Source of the DNA: Paludibacteraceae bacterium
GTDB lineage: Bacteria; Bacteroidota; Bacteroidia; Bacteroidales; Paludibacteraceae
NCBI GenBank assembly: GCA_017450685.1
Contig: JAFSTB010000028.1
Location: 23,682 to 87,681, forward strand
Reading direction: 5' to 3'
DNA length: 64,000 nucleotides
Shown here: positions 63,641 through 64,000 of the stretch, in pieces
Position numbering within the stretch: the stretch's first letter is position 1
How the letters are laid out: each line of letters opens with the position of its first letter
Notes under the pieces: generated by a model
Databases searched by the model: none
The model's input: only the letters and a program-made list of their open reading frames with translations
What the model was told of the DNA's origin: nothing
Made by a program: the position numbers and the translations under genes

Positions 63641-63651
63641 GAAAAGCAGAT

Positions 63652-63843
63652 GTTAAATGCCTCTTTTATATCTTTTTGATTAAAATATATGGTCTATCAA
63701 TCCCGATTTCCCCAGACGTCGGTCAGAGATAAGAGCGACATTGCGTCCGTTATAAAATGCTTTTTAATCATTATCGTTTCTGACTCTCTATCGCAAAAAT
63801 ACTCATCAGATACATACCTTCCTATTACAAACGGATTGAGCAT
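63652..63843 (-). pseudogene. Fragment of an AAA-type ATPase gene
   Basis: The frame from the ATG at 63843 reads MLNPFVIGRYVSDEYFCDRE, the usual start of Bacteroidota ATP-binding proteins of the archaeal-ATPase-like family. A one-base shift near 63765 leads to FYNGRNVALISDRRLGKSGL with the P-loop, and a second shift in a TTTT run near 63697 leads to HIFNQKDIKEAF, after which the match ends. About 60 residues of a usual ~370 remain. Confidence 0.7.
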
Positions 63844-63875
63844 AAGATAATTATCAATTATACCCGTTGGCGGAA

Positions 63876-64000
63876 TTAAACCAGCGCATATTTGATTCTT
63901 CCAATCGGTTTGTTATTGATAAAGTTAATATATTGTAGGACAGTCATTGCGCTGATTTTGCTGATAATACGAGCAAATAGTCCTACTTGTTGTTTAGCAT
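63876..64000 (-). CDS. C-terminal end of a probable insertion-sequence transposase (runs off the window)
   Basis: The minus-strand frame entering from the right edge reads KQQVGLFARIISKISAMTVL then QYINFINNKPIGRIKYALV and stops at 63876-63878. From memory this resembles the C-terminus of IS982-type transposases. The ATPase fragment begins 33 bases downstream of the stop, consistent with an element end in between, but no terminal inverted repeat can be confirmed from this side alone. Confidence 0.45.
   Translation of the reverse strand, partial: AKQQVGLFARIISKISAMTVLQYINFINNKPIGRIKYALV

Overview
The window looks like a chromosomal segment of a Bacteroidales bacterium (phylum Bacteroidota). 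The evidence is: promoters of the Bacteroidota form TTTG-N19/20-TAnnTTTG in front of several transcripts; a dcw cluster in the Bacteroidota order (mraZ-rsmH-ftsL-ftsI-murE-mraY-murD-ftsW-murG); the long form of NusB; DUF4494, DUF4836 and DUF4105 proteins; menA; and giant secreted proteins whose last ~80 residues look like type IX secretion (T9SS) sorting domains. MurE carries the DNPR motif, which fits meso-diaminopimelate peptidoglycan.

Layout. 1-352: 5' part of a secreted protein gene. 462-1404: trmO, tRNA-Phe and a terminator. 1413-6726 (minus): five secreted or lipoprotein genes of unknown role. 6767-9259: rlmB, then an HPr-kinase-like / PqqD-like / SipW-type peptidase cassette. 9283-16767: CoA-transferase, aminotransferase, a possible 50-aa protein, a FISUMP/InlB-like secreted protein, and iorB-iorA; together these suggest fermentation of aromatic amino acids. 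16788-25150: an outer-membrane barrel and a 2431-aa repeat protein. 25269-26421: a ferredoxin, ruvC and divIC. 26423-34821: a second, paralogous pair of giant repeat protein (about 2476 aa) and barrel. From 1413 to 34821 almost every gene is on the minus strand with short gaps or overlaps.

35345-48744 (plus) is the dcw cluster followed by menA. Between murE and mraY it holds about 2.3 kb of decayed defence-island DNA: a broken RhuM-Fic gene and a chimera of a restriction-modification methylase with a YhcG-type nuclease, with palindromic elements at the breakpoints. The usual murC-ftsQ-ftsA-ftsZ end of the cluster is not in this window; menA follows murG directly.

48780-61304 (minus) is a dense run: DUF4836 lipoprotein, acyltransferase, DUF4494, alkaline-phosphatase-type protein, DUF4105, PAP2-like protein, rpoN, DegT aminotransferase, YbbR-like protein, yajC, nusB, and a MurU-like nucleotidyltransferase next to an AmgK-RapZ fusion that is probably involved in amino-sugar recycling. 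61564-61636 is tRNA-Lys. From 61885 to the end the DNA is degenerate: a frameshifted TupA-like ATP-grasp gene, a broken membrane glycosyltransferase with a (GT)10 tract, a broken AAA-type ATPase, and the end of what is probably an insertion-sequence transposase.

The most interesting structure is the pair of loci at 16788-25150 and 26423-34821. Each encodes a giant secreted protein made of many ~50-80-residue repeats with a GCDS motif, a shared C-terminal domain and a T9SS-like tail, next to a homologous outer-membrane barrel. The gene order is opposite in the two copies.
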